Shown: positions 26,302 to 31,981 of the stretch, one piece after another
Layout: each line of letters starts with the position of its first letter
Position numbering within the stretch: the stretch's first letter is position 1
Virus record (IMG/VR): IMGVR_UViG_3300013307_000034
Span: 1-35,020 of that record
Length of the DNA: 35,020 nt
From: a virus
Strand: one strand, 5' to 3'
Notes under the pieces: model-generated
What the model was told of the DNA's origin: nothing
Database searches by the model: none
The model's input: the letters and a program-made list of their open reading frames with translations, nothing else
Translations under genes and position numbers: made by a program

Positions 26302-26493
26302 TTATAGTATGAATATGTTTCCTAAACGTCTTGCTAATTCCTTGGCTACAATTGCTCTTTTGTCTTCCCAAGTCCAACTTTCCTGATTCATCTCTGTTTT
26401 TAATTGATCTCTCCACGCTACACAGAGATCAATTAAGGAGCATAGGTCGGCAATGCTTAATTGCTCAAGTGCCTCTTTATTTACTTCGATCAT
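26302..26493 (-). CDS. Hypothetical helical protein (63 residues)
   Basis: The protein has 63 residues and is helical and acidic, with three Trp-containing turns (ALEQLSIADLCSLIDLCVAW, then QESWTWEDKRAIVAKELARR). It is packed one base after its upstream neighbour and 4 bases before the next gene. It has no signal peptide and no known motif. It belongs to the early cluster of tiny genes. Confidence 0.6.
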   Translation of the reverse strand: MIEVNKEALEQLSIADLCSLIDLCVAWRDQLKTEMNQESWTWEDKRAIVAKELARRLGNIFIL

Positions 26494-26494
26494 A

Positions 26495-26728
26495 TTACGT
26501 GTTTTTAAATTCAGCTAATCGAATGATTCTGTAAACGGTGATTGGGAATGTGCCTAAGTCTCTTGCTACACCAAAATCTTCTCCGATATGGCATACATTG
26601 CCTTTAGCATCCAAGCAAATAGTTGGCACGTACTTGTAAGGTTTAAACCATGATGATGCTTTGTTTACCCAATTGCTGTGACTGTGAAAGTGGAATAGTT
26701 CCTCCATGTTGATTAATTTCTGATCCAT
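26495..26728 (-). CDS. Hypothetical protein (77 residues)
   Basis: The protein has 77 residues and is His- and aromatic-rich at the start (ELFHFHSHSNWVNKASSWFK), followed by a strand-like middle (YVPTICLDAKGNVCHIGEDF) and a helical end. The middle, where a residue pattern 'V.TICLD..G.VC.IG.DF' is seen, resembles small domains found in phage early genes of unknown role. It lies one base before the following gene in the operon. Confidence 0.6.
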   Translation of the reverse strand: MDQKLINMEELFHFHSHSNWVNKASSWFKPYKYVPTICLDAKGNVCHIGEDFGVARDLGTFPITVYRIIRLAEFKNT

Positions 26729-26777
26729 TTGTTATTGATTTTGATTACACTTTGCGAAAGTTTAAAGCCAAAAAAAT

Positions 26778-26939
26778 CTATGCTATGATGATAGTAGCAC
26801 CGTTGATTTCAATGGCTTTAATTTGTTTTGATTCGATTTTCTTGTCTACTGTCGGTCTGCTTATCTGATAAGCTTTAGCATACTCACTCTTTGTGTAAGT
26901 TTTGCTTGGAACGATCTCTATTGGTTTATCCTGTTTCAT
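26778..26939 (-). CDS. Small helix-turn-helix protein (53 residues), excisionase/regulator-like
   Basis: An ATG at 26939 opens a 53-residue frame. Residues about 15-33 (YTKSEYAKAYQISRPTVDKK) show a clear helix-turn-helix of the MerR/excisionase sort, 'SEYAKAYQISRPTVDKKI', followed by a small wing-like end (IKAIEINGATIIIA). It would bind DNA as a regulator or as a replication/recombination accessory. Its ATG lies 5 bases after a well-formed promoter. The gene leads the cluster 25974-26728, with the first of those genes beginning 49 bases beyond its stop. Confidence 0.7.
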   Translation of the reverse strand: MKQDKPIEIVPSKTYTKSEYAKAYQISRPTVDKKIESKQIKAIEINGATIIIA

Positions 26940-26944
26940 TGAGT

Positions 26945-26974
26945 CAAATATACGGATACTTTACAAAATGTCAA
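26945..26974 (-). promoter_or_regulatory. Strong Bacteroidota-type promoter before the small HTH gene
   Basis: On the minus strand TTG (26974-26972) is followed after exactly 19 bases by TATATTTG (26952-26945), then ACTCA and the ATG. Both elements match the consensus. The transcript would start at or within a base or two of the ATG. Confidence 0.7.
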
Positions 26975-27123
26975 TAGGTAACTGAATATTTTTTATTTTT
27001 CTCTTCCTCAATAATCAACTCCCTTGCTTTCCTATATCTCTCAATAATATTCTCCCTAAAGTTGAACTCCAACTGTCCTCCTTCCTTCTTTGGCTTCTTT
27101 ATCTTCGTTTTAAGACGTTTCAT
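26971..27123 (-). CDS. Small basic protein (50 residues)
   Basis: An ATG at 27123 opens a 50-residue frame starting MKRLKTKIKKPKKEGG and continuing into a charged helix (ENIIERYRKARELIIEEE). The highly basic first third could bind nucleic acid. Its last codons overlap the -33 element of the promoter for the HTH gene. The start lies in the overlap with a short open stretch ending at 27110. Confidence 0.5.
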   Translation of the reverse strand: MKRLKTKIKKPKKEGGQLEFNFRENIIERYRKARELIIEEEKNKKYSVTY

Positions 27124-27208
27124 AGTCTTGGACAAGCAAATACACTGCCACGTAATTATAATCGATTGTAGAGGCTCTGAGATAGCTTATTTTGGCTTTA
27201 AGCAACAT
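27110..27208 (-). CDS. Possible 32-residue protein overlapping two genes
   Basis: An ATG at 27208 opens a 32-residue frame (KISYLRASTIDYNYVAVYLL in the middle). It begins inside the end of the 61-residue gene and ends across the start of the 50-residue gene, a typical coupled arrangement. It fills an otherwise empty 63-base gap. No family; could be chance. Confidence 0.35.
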   Translation of the reverse strand: MLLKAKISYLRASTIDYNYVAVYLLVQDYETS

Positions 27209-27372
27209 TCAACAACCTTAGCATTCTTATTTATCAGCCAAGGCTTTATTTCCTGTAGTGTTTTACCTTTCATCCAAGCATTAATGTGTGCCGTTTCTAT
27301 GATTGTGTTGTTAATGGATACAATACCAAAGGTGGCGTAATGTATATCTATCCAAAAAAGACGTTCGTTCAT
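27187..27372 (-). CDS. Hypothetical protein (61 residues)
   Basis: The protein has 61 residues with Trp, Cys and a Lys-rich end (AKVVECCLKPK). Residues 1-35 give strands (LFWIDIHYATFGIVSINNTI), followed by a helical piece (AHINAWMKGKTLQEIKPWL). It starts 6 bases after the stop of the membrane peptide gene. No family is recognised. It lies in the block of tiny genes between 26.9 and 27.5 kb. Confidence 0.55.
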   Translation of the reverse strand: MNERLFWIDIHYATFGIVSINNTIIETAHINAWMKGKTLQEIKPWLINKNAKVVECCLKPK

Positions 27373-27378
27373 GGTTTT

Positions 27379-27489
27379 TTATTTTGGACAATAGCTATAG
27401 ATTGCTAATATGATTCCCAAGACAAAGGCAAAGGTTAGTACGATAATGATGAAAATAGAGAGGAAGCAGGAGTGTCGTGGGCGGGTCAT
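27379..27489 (-). CDS. Small single-span membrane protein (36 residues)
   Basis: An ATG at 27489 opens a 36-residue frame: a basic start (MTRPRHS), then a hydrophobic stretch of about 25 residues (CFLSIFIIIVLTFAFVLGII) to the near end (YSYCPK). The positive start and the long hydrophobic span predict insertion in the inner membrane with the N-terminus inside. It could be a host-takeover or superinfection-exclusion peptide; no homolog is known to me. It is preceded at 3 bases by a TATCTTTG box and by a terminator, so it probably leads its own transcript. Confidence 0.6.
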   Translation of the reverse strand: MTRPRHSCFLSIFIIIVLTFAFVLGIILAIYSYCPK

Positions 27490-27492
27490 GTA

Positions 27493-27500
27493 CAAAGATA
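27493..27500 (-). promoter_or_regulatory. -7 box directly before the membrane-peptide gene
   Basis: The minus strand reads TATCTTTG, then TAC, then ATG. It matches TAnnTTTG and follows a terminator by 3 bases. No TTG is at the best -33 distance. Transcription would begin at the ATG itself. Confidence 0.5.
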
Positions 27501-27503
27501 GGG

Positions 27504-27534
27504 AAAAGAAAAAAGCCCCCGATTAAGAGGGCTT
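27504..27534 (-). terminator. Rho-independent terminator after the 65-residue gene
   Basis: On the minus strand AAGCCC (27534-27529) pairs with GGGCTT (27518-27513) across a 10-base loop and is followed by a T run. It ends the gene at 27562-27759. Confidence 0.75.
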
Positions 27535-27561
27535 GATTTACCGCTAAAGACTTAGCAGAAC

Positions 27562-27759
27562 TTATGCAGTTTCTTTTGGTATTTCAAGAAAGTCAAAACA
27601 CTCTTCTCTCAATTGATCGATAGCCTCTCTTGTAGAGTAGCTGTATTCGTAAGATGGATGACCTAAGTTTTGAGTAGCCTGTAAAAGCTTTTGTTCGGTT
27701 TCCTTAAGAAGTTCAACTACTTCTTCTTTGGATAAATTGTCTACGTTGTTACTTTTCAT
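27562..27759 (-). CDS. Hypothetical helical protein (65 residues)
   Basis: The protein has 65 residues and is acidic and helical (NLSKEEVVELLKETEQKLLQ at residues 8-27; then REAIDQLREECFDFLEIPKE). It has its own promoter box (27795-27802) and its own terminator (27504-27534), so it is a single-gene transcription unit. Such separate small genes are often delivery-stage or host-modifying factors. No family is recognised. Confidence 0.65.
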   Translation of the reverse strand: MKSNNVDNLSKEEVVELLKETEQKLLQATQNLGHPSYEYSYSTREAIDQLREECFDFLEIPKETA

Positions 27760-27794
27760 TTTTGCTAAGTTTTACTTTGGCGTTATTGCCGGAT

Positions 27795-27802
27795 CAAATA
27801 TA
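27795..27802 (-). promoter_or_regulatory. Probable -7 box for the 65-residue gene
   Basis: The minus strand reads TATATTTG, matching TAnnTTTG, 35 bases before the ATG at 27759. A TTG at the normal -33 distance is missing (one lies at a 26-base spacing). It follows directly on the terminator at 27804-27844. Confidence 0.45.
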
Positions 27803-27803
27803 A

Positions 27804-27844
27804 GAAAAAACCCTGCCGGAGATAATCACAAAACTTCGACAGGG
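27804..27844 (-). terminator. Rho-independent terminator upstream of the 65-residue gene
   Basis: On the minus strand CCCTGTCG (27844-27837) pairs with CGGCAGGG (27818-27811), with one G-T pair, around an 18-base loop, then six T residues. No minus-strand gene lies just upstream of it, so it probably shields the next promoter from read-through. Confidence 0.65.
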
Positions 27845-27894
27845 CTGAAAGAGAGTTATGGAGAACTCAATGGCGAAAGTAAGGGTAATTAGCT

Positions 27895-27902
27895 TATATT
27901 TG
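27895..27902 (+). promoter_or_regulatory. Probable -7 box for the plus-strand 72-residue gene
   Basis: TATATTTG matches TAnnTTTG and lies 44 bases before the ATG at 27947. A TTG at the expected -33 distance is missing. A gap of 44 bases from box to ATG also precedes the other lone plus gene at 20567. Confidence 0.4.
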
Positions 27903-27946
27903 TGATGCCATTCGAGCAATGTAGCCAGTGGTTAAATTAAAACATC

Positions 27947-28165
27947 ATGGATAGTAAAATCAGAGTCGAATACGATTTCGACACCAAAGAGCCTTATTTA
28001 CAAATCACCCTCGGTCAATCAGAAGATTTACGTGACCAAATGCTAAAACACTTCGTACAGTCAATTTCACTTGGTTCAAGCTACTTAGGGGTGATTTATC
28101 CACCTAATAATAAAGATAACTCAGTAGTCCAAATCAGAATGTTTCCTAATACTACAGAGGGGTAG
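27947..28165 (+). CDS. Hypothetical protein (72 residues), lone plus-strand gene
   Basis: The protein has 72 residues and is mixed alpha/beta (KIRVEYDFDTKEPYLQITLG, DLRDQMLKHFVQSISLGSSY, then GVIYPPNNKDNSVVQIRMF). It reads against all its neighbours and lies between two minus-strand terminators with its own -7 box. It therefore forms an independent unit, like a moron gene. Its overall pattern of strands, one helix and strands is that of a small compact domain. No family is recognised. Confidence 0.7.
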   Translation: MDSKIRVEYDFDTKEPYLQITLGQSEDLRDQMLKHFVQSISLGSSYLGVIYPPNNKDNSVVQIRMFPNTTEG

Positions 28166-28173
28166 TAGCAATA

Positions 28174-28202
28174 AAAAAAGCCCCTACATCTCTGTGGGGG
28201 CT
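28174..28202 (-). terminator. Rho-independent terminator after the 182-residue gene
   Basis: On the minus strand AGCCCCCACA (28202-28193) pairs with TGTAGGGGCT (28188-28179), with one G-T pair, around TCTC-complement loop bases, followed by seven T residues. It lies between converging genes and acts mainly on the minus transcript, since the plus strand has no T run after the stem. Confidence 0.8.
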
Positions 28203-28229
28203 AAACCTAATTATAACAATGAAAGAGCC

Positions 28230-28778
28230 TTACTTGTCCTCAAAAAAGCTTAACTGATTGGTGATGGTATTTGCGTTCTTACCTTTCTCCCATTCTTCGC
28301 ATTCAAACTCTAATGTTTCCAAAGAAGCCTGAACTAAGTGATTCAAAGCATAATGCTCAGGGTCTTCACGATCAAAATAGATAACTCCTGACTTTAAAGG
28401 GCAAATGTCGCCTTTGCTGTTCTCCTTGTACCCAATGATTCTAATTCCTTCAATCGAGTCTTTGCCGAAAGTGTCGATACGTGTTACCTGCACACCTTCA
28501 AAGCGGTCATCGTCATCAAAGTGAAGTCCGGTAAACCATTCTTCTGCTGATAAGCTTTCAGGAATAGCTACTTTGTGGTCTACAAGTTCTGTTTGAAAGA
28601 GCAAATGTGGAATAAATCTGCTAAAAGCGTTGGATAGGTGGCGGTGAACAACCTTATCTGATGTTTTTTTGATCGTAGCAATTGCCGCATCGTCTACGCC
28701 ATTTACACCTACCTCTGTTTGTCTGTAATCTAATTTAAGTAATCCCTTTTTGGTGAGTTCGCACTTTAATAGTCTCAT
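28230..28778 (-). CDS. Protein of unknown function with a possible sliding-clamp binding motif
   Basis: The protein has 182 residues and is mixed alpha/beta with an acidic middle (EEWFTGLHFDDDDRFEGVQV). The extreme C-terminus is TITNQLSFFEDK. The QLSFF pentapeptide fits the bacterial beta-clamp binding motif (QL-x-LF/FF) and sits at the chain end, where such motifs usually lie. It is the last gene of a unit beginning with recombination and nucleotide-related genes, so a replication or repair role is plausible. It starts with a one-base overlap with the upstream gene (TAATG). No enzyme family is recognised. Confidence 0.7.
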   Translation of the reverse strand: MRLLKCELTKKGLLKLDYRQTEVGVNGVDDAAIATIKKTSDKVVHRHLSNAFSRFIPHLLFQTELVDHKVAIPESLSAEEWFTGLHFDDDDRFEGVQVTRIDTFGKDSIEGIRIIGYKENSKGDICPLKSGVIYFDREDPEHYALNHLVQASLETLEFECEEWEKGKNANTITNQLSFFEDK

Positions 28779-29002
28779 TATTTTGTTGTGTTAGATGTGA
28801 TAAAGTTGTAAAATTCAGTTGCTTCTTGTGTTATTTCTTCTGATGATTTTGGTATCATTTCTCCCATATCCGTTCTTTTATACCTTTCTACCATCCTTAA
28901 ACAGTCAATCTTTAACTCGAACAGTCTGCTGTTTACCCATTCAGGATTAATCATTGATTGAACACCAATTGTTTGATTTTCTACTAATTTACTCTCTTCC
29001 AT
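28778..29002 (-). CDS. Hypothetical protein (74 residues)
   Basis: The protein has 74 residues and is helical (NPEWVNSRLFELKIDCLRMV at residues 19-38, then SEEITQEATEFYNFITS). It is coupled to the 182-residue gene by a one-base overlap. A -7 box on the minus strand (29023-29030) lies 20 bases before the ATG. No family is recognised. Confidence 0.6.
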   Translation of the reverse strand: MEESKLVENQTIGVQSMINPEWVNSRLFELKIDCLRMVERYKRTDMGEMIPKSSEEITQEATEFYNFITSNTTK

Positions 29003-29022
29003 TTTTGTGATTTTTTGTGTTT

Positions 29023-29030
29023 CAAATATA
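29023..29030 (-). promoter_or_regulatory. Probable -7 box for the 74-residue gene
   Basis: The minus strand reads TATATTTG, a match to TAnnTTTG, 20 bases before the ATG at 29002. A -33 TTG at the normal spacing is not found. Confidence 0.35.
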
Positions 29031-29032
29031 CT

Positions 29033-29485
29033 TTAAAAATTGATTTTTGATTGTGTATTAGGGTCTTCGATAACTATCCCTAAGAACTCACTCGCCCATT
29101 TCTGTATGCTTGCGATATAGTCCATAAATTCAACCGTTGTAAGCTCAGATGTGGACTTTGTAACGGTTATTACATCTCCTGTCTTTTCGCTTATGATTTC
29201 TGTTTTTAGGAACTGTTCTTTCAGGAACTCATGCACCACCTCTGAGTTTAACTTGTGCCTCTCGTATCCGTTATCAACCAATCCATCAAGCACAGCAGGT
29301 ATCACACAAGCGTGGTAATATCCGTTCTGAGGCAATGATCTTGTCTTCCGGTACTGGAACAGCTTCATCTTGAAAAGCTTTCCCTTGAAGAAGGTATTTA
29401 CGTCCTGAATGAAGCCTCTCTTGTTGCGTATAGTAATTTCGCCATCTTCATTGCACTCGCAGATGTATTCAAGGTTTGCAGCCAT
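29033..29485 (-). CDS. NinB-like recombination protein
   Basis: The protein has 150 residues. The middle segment matches the lambda NinB/Orf family: RKTRSLPQNGYYHACVIPAV (residues 46-65), then a helical region with VVHEFLKEQFL and the closing KSTSELTTVEFMDYIASIQK with WASEFLGIVIEDP. In lambda the NinB (Orf) protein assists Red recombination by handling single-strand DNA with SSB, and can stand in for RecFOR. The gene lies 4 bases after the MazG-like gene, with nucleic-acid metabolism genes either side. The match is by motif and order; no recombinase pair is visible in the window. Confidence 0.8.
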   Translation of the reverse strand: MAANLEYICECNEDGEITIRNKRGFIQDVNTFFKGKLFKMKLFQYRKTRSLPQNGYYHACVIPAVLDGLVDNGYERHKLNSEVVHEFLKEQFLKTEIISEKTGDVITVTKSTSELTTVEFMDYIASIQKWASEFLGIVIEDPNTQSKINF

Positions 29486-29488
29486 AGG

Positions 29489-29992
29489 TTAATCCTTTAT
29501 AAACGTACCATGTTCATTTGTTTTTCCAGTTCTGTTCTTTATGACCTGATAGGCACTTTCTAAGCAATCTTCAATATCAAACCCACATTGATTCGCCAAG
29601 ATGATTAAAGTTACGACACAATCACCAAGTGCATCGATCTGTTCTTCCTTATTGTCCTTAATTAAAGCATCGCCAAGTTCTCCAACTTCTGAAACGGTTT
29701 TAGCGAACTGAACAAATCTGTTCTCATACTTTAAAAGGTTTTTAGATGCAGCCCAATCAAGAACGTTCTGCTTGTTACGCATAGGTGGAGATGCCTGTTC
29801 CCATATTATTTTAGTATTTACAGGCTCTACAGGCGATTCTTTTTCCTTTTTGATGTAATCATATACTTCTTGCATGTTGTTCGTTCCTAAGTCGTATATT
29901 ACTTTTAAGAGCTTCCATACAGGGACACCTAATTCTAATGCTGCATAATTTAATTCATGTGGCTGTTGGCTGATTGTTTCGTGATCTTTCAT
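29489..29992 (-). CDS. MazG-like nucleoside triphosphate pyrophosphohydrolase
   Basis: The protein has 167 residues. The C-terminal half is MazG-like: AKTVSEVGELGDALIKDNKE with the E-x-x-E pair, then QIDALGDCVVTLIILANQCG with the D-x-x-D type metal site, and ECLESAYQVIKNRTGKTNEH with GTFIKD at the end, all hallmarks of the family. These enzymes cleave (d)NTPs to monophosphates; phage forms are linked to lowering the alarmone (p)ppGpp or clearing modified nucleotides. Residues 1-80 form an additional helical domain not needed for the fold. Its start overlaps the upstream stop by 4 bases. Confidence 0.82.
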   Translation of the reverse strand: MKDHETISQQPHELNYAALELGVPVWKLLKVIYDLGTNNMQEVYDYIKKEKESPVEPVNTKIIWEQASPPMRNKQNVLDWAASKNLLKYENRFVQFAKTVSEVGELGDALIKDNKEEQIDALGDCVVTLIILANQCGFDIEDCLESAYQVIKNRTGKTNEHGTFIKD

Positions 29993-30381
29993 TGTTGTGT
30001 TGTTTTTAGTTGTTTGTCTAATCCGGCTTTCTTAAGCCACATTTCTCTGAATTTCTTGTTTGATTCCTTATCTCTCCCTCTTTCGCCATCTACAAAGTCT
30101 GTATAGTCATGAATTAAGCTATTAAAAGCTTTTTCCAGCTTATCGTATTTAGCTTGTAGGGAGGAGAGTTCTTGGTCTATACGAAGGTCTTTCTTTAATC
30201 CTTCACTCATATCTTCTACACGTAGGATTTCTGCTATGTTGCTGCCTCTCCTCATCTTGTACCATTCCGGTAGATGATAATAAGACTCTTGTTCACCCTG
30301 AAAGTAAACCATTTTTGCCATCTGTTGAATGTAGTTTGCTACATCTTCGGGCAATTTGTATTTTATGGGTTCTTTAGTCAT
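29989..30381 (-). CDS. Hypothetical helical protein (130 residues)
   Basis: The protein has 130 residues and is mainly helical. The central 65-105 region looks like a coiled coil (DQELSSLQAKYDKLEKAFNS), followed by acidic and basic pieces (DFVDGERGRDKESNKKFREM). It is coupled with the MazG-like gene by a 4-base overlap. It may act as an adaptor or oligomerising partner, but this is inferred from the coiled coil alone. Confidence 0.6.
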   Translation of the reverse strand: MTKEPIKYKLPEDVANYIQQMAKMVYFQGEQESYYHLPEWYKMRRGSNIAEILRVEDMSEGLKKDLRIDQELSSLQAKYDKLEKAFNSLIHDYTDFVDGERGRDKESNKKFREMWLKKAGLDKQLKTTQQ

Positions 30382-30392
30382 TTGTCAACCAT

Positions 30393-30470
30393 TTATTTAA
30401 GTGATTTAAGTAATTCTTCTGCTTCTTTAATTGTATTTACCAATAGTTGATCTCTTTCTAAAAGAGCCAA
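30393..30470 (-). CDS. Possible 25-residue helical peptide (TTG start)
   Basis: A TTG at 30470 opens a 25-residue frame (ALLERDQLLVNTIKEAEELL) that is strongly coiled-coil-like. The same frame is open from the stop of the 75-residue gene, so it is either a separate tiny gene or an in-frame tail beyond that stop. It lies in a gap without any other gene. The start is uncertain. Confidence 0.3.
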   Translation of the reverse strand: MALLERDQLLVNTIKEAEELLKSLK

Positions 30471-30488
30471 CCTGTTTTTTTCGTGTAT

Positions 30489-30710
30489 TTACAAGTTGAA
30501 ATCATTTAATAAGTCCACAGCGATTGATTTGGCATCGTAAGTTCCTTTTATTGAGTACGTCTTAGGTCTTATACATACTGTAGACTTACGGCTTTCTCTC
30601 AAGTCGTGTAAAGCTAAATTCCCCTCTATCGCAAAACACTCCTCTCCATCTACCAATCCTGTAAAGTGGTTTTTGAAACCCTTCCATTTAACCCATTTTA
30701 TTCTCTTCAT
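30489..30710 (-). CDS. Hypothetical protein (73 residues)
   Basis: I take the ATG at 30710 because it overlaps the stop of the upstream gene as ATGA; an ATG 6 bases earlier is the alternative. The protein is basic with Trp residues at the start (KRIKWVKWKGFKNHFTGLVD) and strand-like after (SRKSTVCIRPKTYSIKGTYD would be typical in style), ending in DLLNDFNL. No family is recognised. The open frame beyond its stop is described separately. Confidence 0.6.
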   Translation of the reverse strand: MKRIKWVKWKGFKNHFTGLVDGEECFAIEGNLALHDLRESRKSTVCIRPKTYSIKGTYDAKSIAVDLLNDFNL

Positions 30711-30805
30711 AACCATTTATTAAGTTTAACTTTCTTTGCTTGTTCTTTCTTCCTTGCTTGGTATTCCTTCCATGTAAGGTGTTCTATCTTTAGGATTTTA
30801 GGCAT
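30707..30805 (-). CDS. Tiny basic protein (32 residues)
   Basis: An ATG at 30805 opens a 32-residue frame (EYQARKKEQAKKVKLNKWL in the second half), strongly basic and helical. The ATG overlaps the stop of the upstream gene (AATGCCTAA), and its stop overlaps the next start (ATGA). This tight coupling on both sides supports real translation. It may bind nucleic acid, but no homology is known. Confidence 0.55.
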   Translation of the reverse strand: MPKILKIEHLTWKEYQARKKEQAKKVKLNKWL

Positions 30806-30983
30806 TGGGTAATTTGTCTTTAAATCCTATTATTTTCTTACATTCACCTGTACAAAAGCACCGACCATTTTGGCATCCTTTATAGATCGGAACCTTATTA
30901 CCATCGTTGAACTTTTTTGCCTCTGACTTATATTTATCTACCAGCGATGATAAGTCTATTTGTTCGTCTTTATTGTCTTTCAT
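30798..30983 (-). CDS. Small Cys-rich protein (61 residues)
   Basis: The protein has 61 residues. The second half holds GCQNGRCFCTGECKK (residues 36-50), four Cys within 13 residues, as in a small zinc-binding knuckle. The first half is charged and helical. It overlaps its upstream gene by 4 bases (ATGA) and its downstream gene by 8. Metal binding is inferred from the Cys pattern. Confidence 0.6.
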   Translation of the reverse strand: MKDNKDEQIDLSSLVDKYKSEAKKFNDGNKVPIYKGCQNGRCFCTGECKKIIGFKDKLPNA

Positions 30984-31147
30984 TTTACGTTTTCTATTAT
31001 CCAGTTAGCTAATTCAAGAGCGTGAGATGTTTTTAAAATACAATATGCCGTTCTCCCCGTATGTAGTGTGGTTTGAATTGTTAATGTGCCATTAAATGAA
31101 TACATCTCGATCTCACCTTCAATGCCTTTTAATTTTTTCTCTTCCAT
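30980..31147 (-). CDS. Small protein (55 residues)
   Basis: An ATG at 31147 opens a 55-residue frame with strands (GEIEMYSFNGTLTIQTTLHT) followed by a helix (SHALELANWIIENVK). It resembles the next gene upstream in plan (MEE start, strands, C-terminal helix with ALELANWI versus CRQLAEFL), which suggests the two are paralogs. The overlaps are 1 base upstream (TAATG) and 4 downstream (ATGA). Confidence 0.6.
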   Translation of the reverse strand: MEEKKLKGIEGEIEMYSFNGTLTIQTTLHTGRTAYCILKTSHALELANWIIENVK

Positions 31148-31320
31148 TATTCTTCGCTTACTTTAAGTAAAAACTCTGCTAATTGACGGCACTCTTGTTT
31201 GGAGAGTTCTATATGGGCTATTTGATCTCCATTTATAGATTTTACCATTATTTTTTTATAAAAATCAGCTTTGGCAAAGATTAACCTGCTCCCTAAATTG
31301 GTAAATTCGATTTCTTCCAT
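31147..31320 (-). CDS. Small protein (57 residues), possible paralog of the next gene
   Basis: An ATG at 31320 opens a 57-residue frame (MEEIEFTNLGSRLIFAKADF, then DQIAHIELSKQECRQLAEFL). Strands followed by a short terminal helix, like its downstream neighbour. Its stop shares one base with the next start (TAATG). It is separated from the homing endonuclease gene by 25 bases. No family is recognised. Confidence 0.6.
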   Translation of the reverse strand: MEEIEFTNLGSRLIFAKADFYKKIMVKSINGDQIAHIELSKQECRQLAEFLLKVSEE

Positions 31321-31345
31321 TGTTATTTAGTTTTTAGTGATTTTC

Positions 31346-31981
31346 TTAGTATGTTTTTGTTTCGATCCGGTTTTTATGCTTACTCATAACCCAATCTATA
31401 AATTCAGGGCTGTAAATATTCTTATCGAAGTTTATTGCAGCGAATATCCCGTGATACGTTAAAGCCATACAGTCGTATAAAATAGCAGCATACCTCTCGT
31501 TAATAGTCATAATCTTAACGGTTCTCCTTATTCCCCTAAATTGACATTCAACGCTTATAGACATTTTACTTTTTGTATAGCCCTTGTACTGGTTAAGCTT
31601 GGAGTATTTTAATCTATTTGATAAATTTTCACTTTGGGTACATACTTTAAGATTGCAAAGACGATTATCTAAAGGATTCCTGTTAATATGGTCTACCTTA
31701 AGAGACTTATCAGAAACTCCTAAAATAAAGCGACCGTATGATTGGGTTACTGTAACTCCATTATTGGTGTTAGATACATAACACTCTACATATCCCTTCC
31801 TTACTCTTATTGAAACATATCTCTTCTCAGTTGATTTATCAACCAATAACCTTTTGCCACTAAAATGCCTGAACTCACTATTGTCATCTAATAGACTATC
31901 AAGTTCGTCGGATTTAGCTTTATACGCCAATTCGTTGTCTTCTTTGCTAAACTTTAACCTTGCCTGTTTATTCCTATTCAT
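31346..31981 (-). CDS. HNH homing endonuclease with AP2-like C-terminal part
   Basis: From the ATG at 31981 the protein has 211 residues. The HNH core is FILGVSDKSLKVDHINRNPL, then DNRLCNLKVCTQSENLSNR, with the paired Asp-His, Asn and later Asn of the motif. After it comes an AP2/NUMOD-like segment: KGYTKSKMSISVECQFRGIR and, at the end, YAAILYDCMALTYHGIFAAI with NFD. Such enzymes cut DNA at defined sites and help their gene move between phages. The ATG overlaps the RepL-like stop by 8 bases (ATGAATAG), so it is a parasite of the initiator gene's expression. The nearest cutting site may be in the initiator gene of relatives without the insert. Confidence 0.85.
   Translation of the reverse strand: MNRNKQARLKFSKEDNELAYKAKSDELDSLLDDNSEFRHFSGKRLLVDKSTEKRYVSIRVRKGYVECYVSNTNNGVTVTQSYGRFILGVSDKSLKVDHINRNPLDNRLCNLKVCTQSENLSNRLKYSKLNQYKGYTKSKMSISVECQFRGIRRTVKIMTINERYAAILYDCMALTYHGIFAAINFDKNIYSPEFIDWVMSKHKNRIETKTY

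Noticed and set aside
27062-27340. 92-codon open frame on the plus strand
   Set aside because: It overlaps three small minus-strand genes that are in operon order with coupled starts; its Cys/Phe-rich make-up looks like an antisense shadow.
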